Source: Bacteroides bouchesdurhonensis
GTDB lineage: Bacteria > Bacteroidota > Bacteroidia > Bacteroidales > Bacteroidaceae
Reading direction: 5' to 3'
DNA length: 64,000 nt
Assembly (NCBI RefSeq): GCF_900155865.1
Contig: NZ_LT707006.1
Span: forward strand, 275,751-339,750
Shown here: positions 38,797-49,227 of the stretch, piece after piece
Position numbering within the stretch: position 1 is the stretch's first letter
Layout: each line of letters begins with the position of its first letter
Notes under the pieces: model-generated
What the model was told of the DNA's origin: nothing
What the model saw: only the letters and a program-made list of their open reading frames with translations
The model's database searches: none
Position numbers and translations under genes: made by a program

Positions 38797-41610
38797 TCAC
38801 TTATAAATTAATTTACCTCTTGGATTATATTTAATAATTGATTTAAATGCAGTACTAGGCACAATAGACCTGCTCGTTAAGGTTGTTATAGAAAAAGATG
38901 ATTCCCCGAGAGAATGATTGGAGGGTATTCTATATTGAGTGCTTTTTCTATTATATGTTTTAATACCTCCCGCTTCCAATGATTCTTGTACTACTGTAGA
39001 ACAATTATTTGCAAGTAAGTCATATGATTCATTTGTACTTATATCCATAAATGTACTTCTGATTATTTCATCCTGTTCTTCAGATGTAGGGATTATATAT
39101 CCTTCTGTAAAGCCATAACTGTTTATAGAAGTGTCACTACCATTACCTTCAGTATTATATTGGCTATTTAAAAAATCTTGCGGACTCTTAAATTCACCTA
39201 CAGCAATATCATTAAATTTGCGCCCTCCAGTGAATTTTCCTGAAACGTAAACATTATCCCCATTTATTGAGAAATACTGCCATACCTTTTCTTTGTTTTG
39301 AATCAATATTGCCATATGTTGTTCTAATCCATATCCCAAGTTTAATACTGTTATACTATCTCCATTATAATCTACATATTTCATCGGATTGTTGGCACAA
39401 TAATTATATAAGCTGAAATTATAATATTTCTCACTCATCGGATCCACCACATGCCACCTTCCTATCGCCGCATCATAATGTCTGGCCCCATAATCATACC
39501 AGTTCAGTCCATTCTTCACATCCAACTCCTTACCATTATACTTGTAAGGCTGAACGCTAGCTGTAGAAGTGAAAGTCCCACCAAACGGATAATACGCATT
39601 CGTTTCCTCCACATTGCCATCCTTATCCGCCACCACACGGGTATTCCCCTGATGATCCTTCAAATAGAAATGGAACTTCCTGTCCGGGAAACTCACATAC
39701 CCCGCCTCATTGAGCAGCATCCTCAACACCCCGTTCTCATAGACCGCATTCCCGCAGTAATCCGTTGTCAAGGTAGTAGCACCCGTCTTGTGTACCGTAC
39801 GAAGCTTCGTCCCGTCAGCAGCATACTCATACCGGATACTGTTACCGTTGGCAAAGGTTACCTCATCAGGCAAATTTAAAAGATTATATCCGATTTTACT
39901 AATATCCTTGTTTAAATCTTTAGTCAGATTGCCATTTTTATCATAAGTGTATTCTGTTGTCTGGTTACTGCCGTCTTTAAACTCCGTACCATTCCCATAG
40001 ACAGAGTTTGTTGCCACATCCTTGACTGCCTGCAACTGATTGCCGTTATACGTCAAAGCCAGATGATCGATCAGTCCGTAGCTACTTGCAGCCGTCTGCC
40101 CGTAACGCTTCAACCCCAGAATATTCCCCATCTTGTCATACCCCGTAACCTGCTCATTGAATCGGTCCGTATTAGCGGAAAGCGTAGCGCCTTCCCCGTA
40201 GAGGGCATCCTTCAACCTGGAAAGACCGTCATACGTGAAACGATACCCTCTTGGGCTGGTTTCCGATCCCGCCTTCCACGACATGCTGCTGATATTCCCA
40301 TTATAGCAGGGAGTATTCCCCGTTATCGCCTCCTGATAATTGAGCGTCTGGCTGAACAACGTTCCCGTAATACTCTTCGTCCACGAACGAACGTTATACG
40401 CATACTCCGTTTTCAGCTTCGCATTCCCGTTCCTGCTGTCCGACTTCAAACGTCCCACCTCATCATAGGTGTTGTTCACCAGGGTCACCGCCGCGGCATT
40501 ATCCAACTGATAAGTTGTTTTCAGCAAACGTTCCCCCTGGTCATAGGTATGGGTATATACTTCCGTCCGTGTATCCGCCCCGACCGTATGCACCTTCCTG
40601 ACTTGCGTGGGATTCTCCGGGAAGTCGTAGGCGGTAAATATCTTATCCTCCCCTCCCAAAGAATTGTTTCCCCGCTGCTGGATCAAACGTCCCCGCCCGT
40701 CGTAATACATCACAGAGTACAGGTATCCCGATACAGCTCCGCTGCTGTTCAGTTTCGCCGTCAGCGTTCCGGTGAGCAACCCTTTGACTCCCACTGTCCT
40801 GAGCTCATCATATCCCGCTACTTTCTCGTAAGCAGTGGCAGCACCCGAAGGGATGCCGTTGGAACCGATAAAGTCATAGCGGTCATAATAATTCACGCTC
40901 AATACCGTCGGGGTAGCCAGGGTGACTTGGGAGGGAAGCGTATATCCTTTCAGGTCATTGGTCTGACTCGTTCCCTTGAGCCGGGTAGCCTTTACTACGA
41001 TGTCCTTCAACGGATCGTTTGTATAATCCAGTGTATTCCTGCAGGTCCCCGTCAGGACGATCCTTCCAAAAGCGTCCGGTATACTGAAGGACCATTCCCC
41101 TTTGGAACGTTACCCGCCGTCCTGTACGAAGACAGGACGGTCGGCGGCATCATACACCGTATAGACAGGATCGCACCCGGGAAGTTTCCTGTAGATGCAA
41201 CGGTTCCGCCCGTCATATTTATAGATATAAGCATACTTTTGTATGGCTGCCACAGTCTCAATCCATGAAGCGGGAGTGGTGGTAGAAGTCAGCAAATCCG
41301 AAGCCGCCGGAGGCAATACCATCCGCAGGTTCCCGTAGCCGTCATAGACGTAATAGGTATCGAGCATCACTTCCCCGTCCATTACGCGTGAAAGGAGTAT
41401 CCGGTCCGTAGCCCGGTCCTTGAATTCCAGGCTGGTGTGCCCGTCCTCGTCGGTGGTCTGCGTACAGTCGAGGGTACCTGTCGCATAGTCCTGACTGTAG
41501 GTGAGGCTGTCCGCCGACAGGGAATAGATGCGCACGCCCAGCTTAGGGTAGAAGGTCAGGTAATGCGCCAGTCCTTTCCGGTTCTGGTTGGTAAGGAACG
41601 AGGTCTGTAC
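38797..41610 (-). pseudogene. Rhs module B: YD-repeat gene with nonsense codon and permuted papain-like tip
   Basis: The YD-repeat core is in one continuous frame except for a TAA at 41110-41112, in place of a Gln codon seen in module E. The sequence on both sides aligns in the same frame (QDGG-stop-RSKGEWSF against QDGNQRDKGEWSF), so this is a point nonsense mutation, not a frameshift. Rhs similarity starts only near 41610, so the amino-terminus is missing. The tip after YVDYNGD has His (EQHMAILIQN, codon near 39318) before Cys (ANNCSTVVQESLE, codon near 39003), about 105 residues apart. This order is typical of circularly permuted papain/NlpC-type hydrolases. The fold assignment is tentative. 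Confidence 0.75.
39422..39975 (-). repeat. Near-identical Rhs core block, copy B
   Basis: Long identity with the blocks at 45618 and 49955, extending further upstream than copy A, to about TTGTCTGGT near 39973. Confidence 0.85.
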
Positions 41611-41677
41611 AGGATGTTTGCTGTGTTGAACGGGTAGAATTGGTAAACATTTATAGAATAAACATTCAATTATAAAA

Positions 41678-41723
41678 TACCCTGATATAAATTATCTTTA
41701 ATTAGACAATTTATATCAGGGTA
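41678..41723. terminator. Array-type hairpin, copy 3
   Basis: A perfect 16-bp inverted repeat (TACCCTGATATAAATT at 41678-41693 against 41708-41723) with a 14-nt loop. It lies between the start of module B and the membrane gene on its right. Confidence 0.75.
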
Positions 41724-41747
41724 AGATACTCTTGGAAGTATTTGAGT

Positions 41748-42293
41748 TTACTTCCAGTGATCAATAGCTTCTCTTATCTTCATAATAGTTTCAATAGGTA
41801 GTTTATTTTTAGAAATAATACGTACACCATTTACCAAAAAAGCAATTTGAAACATTCCATTCTTATATTTAGAATAAAGTTTCTTAGGTACTTTTGATAA
41901 AGTCATCCCGTTTACTATATAAAACTGAGACAAAGATGAACCATGAGATTGATAGTTGTCTTTAAAAAAATTATAGTCATCATACGAGATGAATTTATCT
42001 TTTTCAAGTAAAAACACTTCTTGTCCATATTTATTCCATAAAAATAGTTTTATAAAATAAGCAGAAGTACCTAAGCCAACAATGCAGGAAATAATAAATC
42101 CTATAGGTATTCCTTCCCCAAGACTTGCCATATAAATAAATGAACCTATAAGTATAAAATTTATAATTATAGGGGGAATTAATAGCAGATTAGTTGCCAC
42201 TTTATTGGATTCTTCACCCCATAAATACAAACAAATACCATTCTCTGATATTTCTAATTTATAAGATTGTTTATTTACTATTATTGTTTCCAT
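41748..42293 (-). CDS. Two-helix membrane protein of unknown function
   Basis: The 181-residue protein has two adjacent hydrophobic helices (about 35-57 and 63-87) followed by a soluble C-terminal half. No family is recognised. It is bounded by array-type hairpins on both sides and stands between modules D and B without an adjoining Rhs tip. It is therefore probably an orphan immunity-type gene whose toxin was lost, or an extra membrane guard protein. This is inferred from position only. Confidence 0.6.
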   Translation of the reverse strand: METIIVNKQSYKLEISENGICLYLWGEESNKVATNLLLIPPIIINFILIGSFIYMASLGEGIPIGFIISCIVGLGTSAYFIKLFLWNKYGQEVFLLEKDKFISYDDYNFFKDNYQSHGSSLSQFYIVNGMTLSKVPKKLYSKYKNGMFQIAFLVNGVRIISKNKLPIETIMKIREAIDHWK

Positions 42294-42344
42294 TTTTGAT
42301 AATCTAAACTTTTAGTACCATAGCACTAATCGGTTATTATAAAA

Positions 42345-42387
42345 TACCCTGATATAAGTTGCTTTTTGTTCAATTCATATCAGGGCA
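42345..42387. terminator. Array-type hairpin, copy 4
   Basis: TACCCTGATAT pairs with ATATCAGGGCA, with one weak end position. It directly follows the gene at 42390. Confidence 0.65.
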
Positions 42388-42389
42388 AC

Positions 42390-42923
42390 TTAGTTCTTCC
42401 TATTGTAAAAAAATTCCATAGCTCCAATAAATGAGTCACCTAAGATAGACATCATTTTTATTTTTTGCCAACAAGTTTCATCATTACGTATTTCTTCAAA
42501 AATAGTATTCGCCTTTTGATGATTGTTTAAATAATATCCGTATTCGTATAATTTGTTACTTGGTTCTAATATCCAAGCTTTATGATGCATTTCGTTAAGA
42601 TCTTCTATATCCAGTTTCAGAAGCCATTCTGCAATAGAAGCAACATATGCAGTATAGAAAATAGCTTTTGCATTTTTTTTATACTTTTTGATGATGTATT
42701 TATAAATTATCTGTACGTTCTTTGATAAAAAAGTCATTTGACTTTCAGTGTTACTTTCCTTTTTTAACATAAACATATACATGTATACATACATCAAATT
42801 AAGAGACAAATCCTCATCATCACAGAAAGATTTTGCAAGCTCTTTTTTCAACAGGCTGGTGCACTGTTCATAATCTTCTTTTTCGAAATAAATTCGAAGT
42901 TCTTCTCGCCAACTCATAATCAT
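42390..42923 (-). CDS. Helical cytoplasmic protein, candidate immunity of module D
   Basis: The 177-residue protein has no signal peptide and no membrane helix. It is rich in alternating charged and aromatic residues and looks like a helical repeat (TPR-like) fold. No family is recognised. ATG at 42923 lies 6 nt after the stop of the last module D fragment; a second ATG at 42917 is equally possible. The toxin upstream is broken, so this may be a surviving immunity gene. Unlike the other candidates it is predicted to be cytoplasmic. Confidence 0.55.
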   Translation of the reverse strand: MIMSWREELRIYFEKEDYEQCTSLLKKELAKSFCDDEDLSLNLMYVYMYMFMLKKESNTESQMTFLSKNVQIIYKYIIKKYKKNAKAIFYTAYVASIAEWLLKLDIEDLNEMHHKAWILEPSNKLYEYGYYLNNHQKANTIFEEIRNDETCWQKIKMMSILGDSFIGAMEFFYNRKN

Positions 42924-42929
42924 AATTAA

Positions 42930-44210
42930 TTAAGGGATAAACATTGTGCCTATCTTAGGAAATCCATCATGTACTACAAACCGAACAGTCACATTACTTC
43001 CTGCAACATTTACAGCTACTTCTTTTACTATACCGCTAGTGGCTAAATGACCTCCATCATTTAATGCATTTAAAGTTGCTTCAATAACATTTCTTTCACC
43101 TCCTAGTTTAACTGTTAGCTCTCCAAGATTATGGGCTATATTATGTCTCAATTTATTATTTCTCATTGCAAATTTAACACCTTTATTTATTGCACTCTGG
43201 GAAAGTTTGTTTACAGTAGTTTTTTAAGCAGCAATCTTTCCTGTTTGATTTATTCCAATTTTTGCTCCTTGATTTGCTAAAAAACGAGCAGTTGTTATGA
43301 GCCCAAATTCAGGATAAACATTTAGTAAACCCGCTTCACCTATAAGCTGTCTTTTCCCAGTATATATGTTTAATATGTTGATCCACCAACGGTTTCTCTT
43401 ACATAAGGATATGTCGCAGTTATTTGTACTTCTTCTAAATCAATAATATCCTCATTGGGGTTGAAAATATTCCAATTTATACTATCAATAGGTATCATAC
43501 CTGTAGGATCGATAAATCGTGAAGGATTATTTTTAGCGTATTGATATGGCGATAAATTATAAAAACACTCATCGGATCCACCACATGCCATCTTCCTATC
43601 GCAGCATCATACTGTCTGGTCCCATAATCATACCAATTCAATCCATTCCTCGTATTCAGCTCCTTCCCATTATACTTGTAAGGCTGAACACTATTAGTTG
43701 AAGTGAAAGTTCCCCCAAACGGATAATACGCATTCGTCTCCTCCATATTACCACCCTTGTCCGCCACAACCCTTACATTCCCCTGATGATCCTTTAAATA
43801 GAAATGGAACTTCCTATCCGGGATGCTCACATACCCCGCTTCATTGAGCAACATCTTCAACACACCATTCCATAGATCGCGTTACCACAGTAATCCGTTG
43901 TCAAAGTAGTAGCACCGGTTTTATGTATGGTACGCAGCTTCGTTCCGTCCACCGCATAGTCATACTGTACGCTGTTACCATTCACAAAGGTTACCTGATT
44001 AGGCAAATTTAAAAGATTATATCCAATATTACTAATATTTTTATTTAAATATTTAACCAGATTGCCATTTTTATCATAAGTATACTCCACCGTCTGGTTA
44101 GTACAATCTTTAAACTCTAAGCCACTATGGAGTACCAAATTAATGACAAAACAGGTGCCTTCATTATAAACAGTATTTTTAAAGTGGGATAAGTTATCAT
44201 ATGTGAAATG
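42930..44210 (-). pseudogene. Rhs module D: decayed core and tip
   Basis: Rhs core similarity runs from about 44210 to 43500 but is broken. The core has lost a base near 43862 (AIYENGV becomes AIYGMVC), and there is a deletion after the WHVVDPMS codons near 43568. An upstream part is deleted near 44140, where sequence jumps from LEFKDCTNQT to a diverged LSYVK-like fragment. The tip has a further frame change near 43370 and an in-frame TAA near 43226. The last intact stretch (78 codons, ending DGFPKIGTMFIP) resembles the end of a polymorphic-toxin tip, but no family is named. Its DNA is more diverged than the other cores, so it is the oldest well-preserved module. Confidence 0.8.
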
Positions 44211-44211
44211 A

Positions 44212-44255
44212 TACCCTGATATATGTTATCTTAATTAGACAATCAATATCAGGGT
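44212..44255. terminator. Array-type hairpin, copy 5
   Basis: TACCCTGATAT pairs with ATATCAGGGTA around a loop containing TTAATTAGAC, a word shared with the copy at 41678. It is fused directly to the truncated 5-prime end of module D. Confidence 0.7.
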
Positions 44256-44299
44256 AAAACTACTTCAACTTTACTAAAATGCAAACTTGATTCCAAAAG

Positions 44300-44845
44300 T
44301 TATTTGAATACTTCTGCCTTTATAAATTTGCCGCTTTCATCATAATATTTCCATTCACCATACTTAACTGACATGTCCGATTCTGGAGCATCACCTTCTG
44401 ACCATAAAAGCCAGCCTTCCTCTTGAACATTTCCATTGGGATAATAGCTAAAACTGCGACATTTATAATCAGGAACATATCTTTTTTTATCTCCTTCATT
44501 GATTATTGAGGCTGTATTTTTAGAGAAATCTTTAAAGACCATCTATAAAGCTCCCATGTCGTTAAAGAAATACCATGTTCCACACCTTTTACCATTTAGA
44601 TACTCTCCAAAAGTATATAGTTTTCCATCGCTATTAAATTCTTTGTATATTCCAGACAACATACCATTTTTAAAATATCTCTCTCTTATCCAGTAAGTAC
44701 TTTTTTCTACCCAAAAGCCTTCTTTTTGCCCTTTATTATTGAATTGATTCTTTTTATAAGCAAGATTTCCTTGGGAAAATGCATTATAGAAAGACATCAT
44801 TAATATAAAAGTAGCAGAAACTTTAATTAAATTAATTTTTTTCAT
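44300..44845 (-). pseudogene. MORN-repeat (YwqK-like) candidate immunity gene split by an amber codon
   Basis: Two reading frames (100 and 80 codons) are in the same frame and are separated only by a TAG after FFNDMGAL. Together they form one protein of about 181 residues with a signal peptide ending AFSQG and MORN-2-type repeats (YFKNGMLSGIYKEFNSDG, GEYLNGKRCGTWYFF, SYYPNGNVQEEG, VKYGEWKYYDESG). Such repeats are known in YwqK-type antitoxins. It starts 3 bp after the Rhs-E stop. The amber codon probably inactivates it, leaving the best-preserved tip without full immunity, unless the first half is enough. Confidence 0.7.
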
Positions 44846-44848
44846 ATT

Positions 44849-47800
44849 CTATTTTATTTTTGAATTAAAAAAATTAGATCTTGAACCATTCATTATAAAA
44901 TTGAATGCTGGAAGTCGATTCCCATTTACTGGTGTCGAAAATGTTCTTGAAACTGTAACACTAACGGGATTTGACCGTTGGATATTGTTGTTGAAATTAC
45001 TTATGAAATTAGACCAAGCATTAATATCAATAAGTAAGCAACCTTGGGATACACCATTTTTTCCATCGTTGATAGTACCTGTGAAATTATTCTTCCCTGC
45101 ATAATGTATATCAATACCTGTAGCAAATGTTCTTCCATCCTGATATGCTGGATTAGGTATTCCTAGCTCTAATGTTTGAGACTTAGCTCCAATATCTCTC
45201 ATCTTTAAGGCAGTATAATTTCTTTTTGAGCCATGATGGATTCCTACATTTGCCTCATAAATACCCTCAGGGACTGTTGCAAAAGCTTCAGAATCGGAGG
45301 GATTAGTAGATGCGTCATACTCTAGAGTCGTTCCGTCAGCTAGATATACAGTCGCAGTGGAAGAACCTATATTATGGCTTTTCTTAGAATCAAAAGTGCC
45401 ATTATCAGAGAAGAAAATAGCTTGTGCATATAATCCTTTCTTTAATGAGCCATCTTCATTATATGATTCTTCCTCTGACACCCATTCATAACCATTATAT
45501 TTTCTTTTTCCATCATGGTCTTCATCATATGTTAATCGCCACGCTAAACCTGTTGGATCAATATACTTTATTGGATTGTTTGCACAATACATATAAAGAC
45601 TAGAAGAATAATACTTTTCACTCATCGGATCCACCACATGCCACCTTCCTATCGCAGCATCATACTGTCTCGCCCCATAATCATACCAGTTCAGCCCATT
45701 CTTCTGATCCAGTTCCTTACCATTATACTTGTAAGGCTGAACACTAGCTGTAGAAGTGAAAGTCCCACCAAACGGATAATACGCATTCGTTTCCTCCACA
45801 TTGCCATCCTTATCCGCCACCACACGGGTATTCCCCTGGTGATCCTTCAAATAGAAATGGAACTTCCTGTCCGGGAAACTCACATACCCCGCCTCATTGA
45901 GCAGCATCCTCAACACCCCGTTCTCATAGACCGCATTCCCGCAGTAATCCGTTGTCAAGGTAGTAGCACCCGTCTTGTGTACCGTACGAAGCTTCGTCCC
46001 GTCAGCAGCATACTCATACCGGATACTGTTACCGTTGGCAAAGGTTACCTCATCAGGCAAATTTAAAAGATTATATCCGATTTTACTAATATCCTTGTTT
46101 AAATCTTTAATCAGATTACCGTTTTTGTCATAAGTGTATTCAGTTGTCTGGTGTGTACCGTCTTTAAAATCGGTTCCATTGCCATAAGCAGAACTAGTGG
46201 CATTGTCATTGACAGCTTGCAATTGGTTGCCGTTATAAGTCAGATTTAGGTTATCAATCAATCCGTAGCCTGTAGAGGAAGTCTGTCCGTAGCGTTTCAA
46301 GCCAAGGATATTTCCCATCTTGTCATAACCAGTGATCTGTTCGTTGAAGCGGTTAGGATTAACGGCAAGTGAAATGCCTTCTCCATAGATCGCATCCTTC
46401 AATCTGGAAAGACCGTCATATGTAAAGTGGTATCCGCGTTCGCTTGTTTCCGCTCCTGACTTCCAGGACATACTGCTGATATTACCATTATAGCAAGGAG
46501 TATTACCCGCTGTTTCTTCCTGGTAATTCAGCGTTTGATTGAATAACAGACCCGTGATATGCTTGGTCCATGAACGTACATTATACGCATAGTCCGTTTT
46601 CAGTTTAACATTGCCGTTGTGACGCTCAGTTTTAAGACGACCCACTTCGTCATACACGTTATCGACTAATACAACGGGAGTCTCGCTGTTGAGTTGGTAA
46701 GTCGTTTTTAACAACCTGCCGGCATTGTCGTACGTATGTGTACGCAGTTCCGTCATGGTATCTTTACCGGGAACGGTACGTACCTGCTTTACCTTCGTTG
46801 GCTGACCGTTAAAGTTGTAAGCAGTAAACAACTGGTCCGTTCCGCCAAGTTCGTTATTGCCTTTCTGCTGGATAACGCGGTAACGTTCATCATAGTACAT
46901 CACGGTGTATAATGGGGTACCGGTTACTCCGACCTTGGATAGGCGTGCCGTCCAGGCTCCGGTCTGTTGTCCTCTGCAGCCACCGGAGTATTGTTTGCCG
47001 TATCCCGTTTCAGGTGAATAGGTGGTGGAAGCATTATTAAGGATTCCGTTATAACCCAGAAAAGTGTAATCATCGTAATAATTAGCGGATAATACCGTAG
47101 GGGTAGTCAGTGTATAACCGGATACACGATACCCTTTGAAAGTATTATTCTCTTTAACACGGGTGGCTTTCACGAGCTTGTTCTTCAAGGGATCGGCTGT
47201 GTAGCTCAAGGTGTTCTTACAAGTTCCCGTCAAGGCTACACGTCCCAAAACATCCACAATACAGAAGGACCATTCTCCCTTATCACGCTGATTGCCATCC
47301 TGAGTAAAGACGGGGCGGTCGGAAGCATCATAAATGGTGTATACAGGTTCACAGCCGGGAAGTTTCTTATAGATACAACGGTTGTATTTATCGTAATGAT
47401 AAATATAGGCATATTTTTTCAACGTCTCGTTCGTTTCAGCCCAGGAAGAATTACCTGTCAAACCATCGGCTGCCAGCGGGGGAAGAACCATACGCACATT
47501 GTCGTAGTTATCATAAACCATATAGGTATCGTGCTTAGTATCCCCTTCGAGTTGCCGGGTCAGAATGCTCTTACCGGATTTATCCTTGAATTCATAACTG
47601 ATGTGGCCATCCTCATCCGTAGTCTTCGTCACATCCAGCGTGCCGGTCGGATACGTTCCAAAACTGGAGATGCCGGTATCAGTCACCTCATAGATACGGG
47701 CAATCAGATGTTCCGCAGGCACATCAATTGATGAAGTGGTTTCCGCATCTTCCGCGCTCAGGTTCGTCATACGGTCGGTGCGTACCGGACGCACGCCGGA

Positions 47801-48508
47801 ATGCCAGTCCGAGCCGGGACCGTATTGCTCGACAACTTCATTCAATGGCGAGTTATCGTAAATAGTACGGCTGTAAGGATGCGCATCCTCACCATAAGGC
47901 GGGAATTCTTCAGCAGTAGATTTCAACGCAGCTGGATCGACATACGAACCATTAGTACCGCCTTTGGTCACCGGAAGCCAGAGGTTGGACTCACGACCGA
48001 TGCCGTCATATTCCTGCAACGTGAAAAGGTCGTCGCCATAAGGAGAGAAGCCATGCTGGACCTTGACGGTAGGATTACCGAAGAGATCGTAATACTGGAT
48101 CTCGTGGCGCACTTCGTCAGCTCCCAAAGTGAGAACATTGTCGCTTGCTACCGTAGGGATATAAGAAACCACATGAGGCCGGTCCATTGTCGTGGAAAGC
48201 GTTCCACAAACTCCACGCCCTTCAATATTAGTCGTGATAAATCCGTCCTGAGTGTTGCCTTCGGATACTATGTAATACGTCCCTGCGGCTAACTTGTTAA
48301 TCTTTATCAGCGCATTTCCCGTACTGCCGCATTGCTCCGCTCCGGTATAGTTGTCATTGGAGTAGAGGACGGTTCCCGACGAATTCAGGATGCTCAGATA
48401 CGTATCGGTGATAACAGAACCGCAATGGCTGACCTTCAGGTCTACAGGATGTTTCAACGTCAGTTTATAGAAAACGTCATGGGTCGATTTGCCACTAAGA
48501 TATACGAA
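44849..48508 (-). pseudogene. Rhs module E: 5-prime-truncated YD-repeat protein with L,D-transpeptidase-like tip
   Basis: The frame is open from 48508 to 44849 (about 1219 codons), preceded by an in-frame TAA at 48511 with no ATG at the expected start. The longest start is a TTG at 48457. The first residues (LSGKSTHDVFYKLTLKHP) read as the inside of a domain, so the true amino-terminus is missing. The YD-repeat shell is complete otherwise and ends with the Rhs-core motif GRWHVVDPMSEKYY. The tip of about 230 residues contains IHYAG and, 18 residues after the His, SQGC. This resembles the YkuD motif HX14-17-S/T-HGC and suggests a peptidoglycan-active enzyme. It is the least damaged Rhs gene in the array. 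Confidence 0.8.
45618..46150 (-). repeat. Near-identical Rhs core block, copy E
   Basis: Matches the blocks in modules B and F over long uninterrupted runs. Sequence upstream of it diverges from module B while keeping the protein pattern, so the identity is limited to this block. Confidence 0.85.
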
Positions 48509-48708
48509 TTAAACAAATGGGATCTATATAATCTACTTGAAACTTCGTGAGAATCTTCTTACCATTTCACTCTGTCAATTGTTCAATACATTATGTAAAT
48601 GTAAAAAATGCAGCCTCCCTGTGCTCTTGACTGCATTTAACCATGTAATCAAAATTACTTTTAAACTAAATTGTAAAAATCAACTTATATCAGAGTAAGA
48701 CAAATAAA

Positions 48709-48758
48709 ATCATCCCGATAGAAATTGCTTATATAAAAGCAATCACTACCAGGATGAT
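48709..48758. terminator. Hairpin terminator of module F
   Basis: ATCATCC pairs with GGATGAT at the base and ATTGCTT with AAGCAAT nearer the tip. It lies downstream of the lipoprotein gene. A half-copy of the array hairpin (TTATATCAGAGTAAGAC) lies near 48685. The rest of the gap 48512-48816 holds nothing recognisable. Confidence 0.65.
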
Positions 48759-48816
48759 ATAAAGTTACAAGATATGATAATTACGCAAATTACCGTTCTC
48801 TTGGCACAAATCCGAT

Positions 48817-49227
48817 TTATTCCATAAGATTAATATGTCTCATATCCTTTTCATTGAGTCCTAATTCTTTTTTGATTTTTTCGTACTCCTTTTCTGATAA
48901 TGGACCTGTAGTTTTGCATGGTATAGCTTTTTTTGCTGGCGGGAATATTTTTATCACATAATATCCTATCAATGTATCGGCATATGGGTGCCACCTTTTT
49001 GCTAAAATATAGTTTTTATTCCAATATACATCGGTTACACCACCACCGATATTAATACCTACCCTACTACCAGTACCATCCGGAAAATCATAATATACTG
49101 TTGTCGTTTGAGGCATATCTATCCAACCTACACTATAGTCTGTTCCTTTCAGTTTTTTGAAATATGAATCGCAGGACACTAATAATAAAGCTAATAAGAA
49201 TATAAAAGGACATAATTTCATTTTCAT
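48817..49227 (-). CDS. Lipoprotein, candidate immunity protein of module F
   Basis: The ATG at 49227 gives 136 residues and shares one base with the Rhs-F stop (TAATG), indicating translational coupling. The longer frame from 49254 would lie inside the Rhs tip and spoil the signal, so it is rejected. The signal MKMKLCPFIFLLALLLVSC has a clear lipobox, then DSYFKKLKGTDYSVG. No family is firmly recognised. The envelope location and coupling suggest immunity to the adjacent tip. Confidence 0.65.
   Translation of the reverse strand: MKMKLCPFIFLLALLLVSCDSYFKKLKGTDYSVGWIDMPQTTTVYYDFPDGTGSRVGINIGGGVTDVYWNKNYILAKRWHPYADTLIGYYVIKIFPPAKKAIPCKTTGPLSEKEYEKIKKELGLNEKDMRHINLME

Noticed and set aside
40063..41268. 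Long plus-strand open frame of 401 codons opposite Rhs-B
   Set aside because: It is the complement of the conserved YD-repeat sequence. Similar antisense frames of 142 codons appear opposite the core blocks only because the blocks repeat. The protein lacks any domain pattern.
44300..44845. Programmed read-through or selenocysteine-type recoding at the TAG
   Set aside because: No recoding structure was seen, and neighbouring modules show ordinary decay, so simple mutation is more likely.
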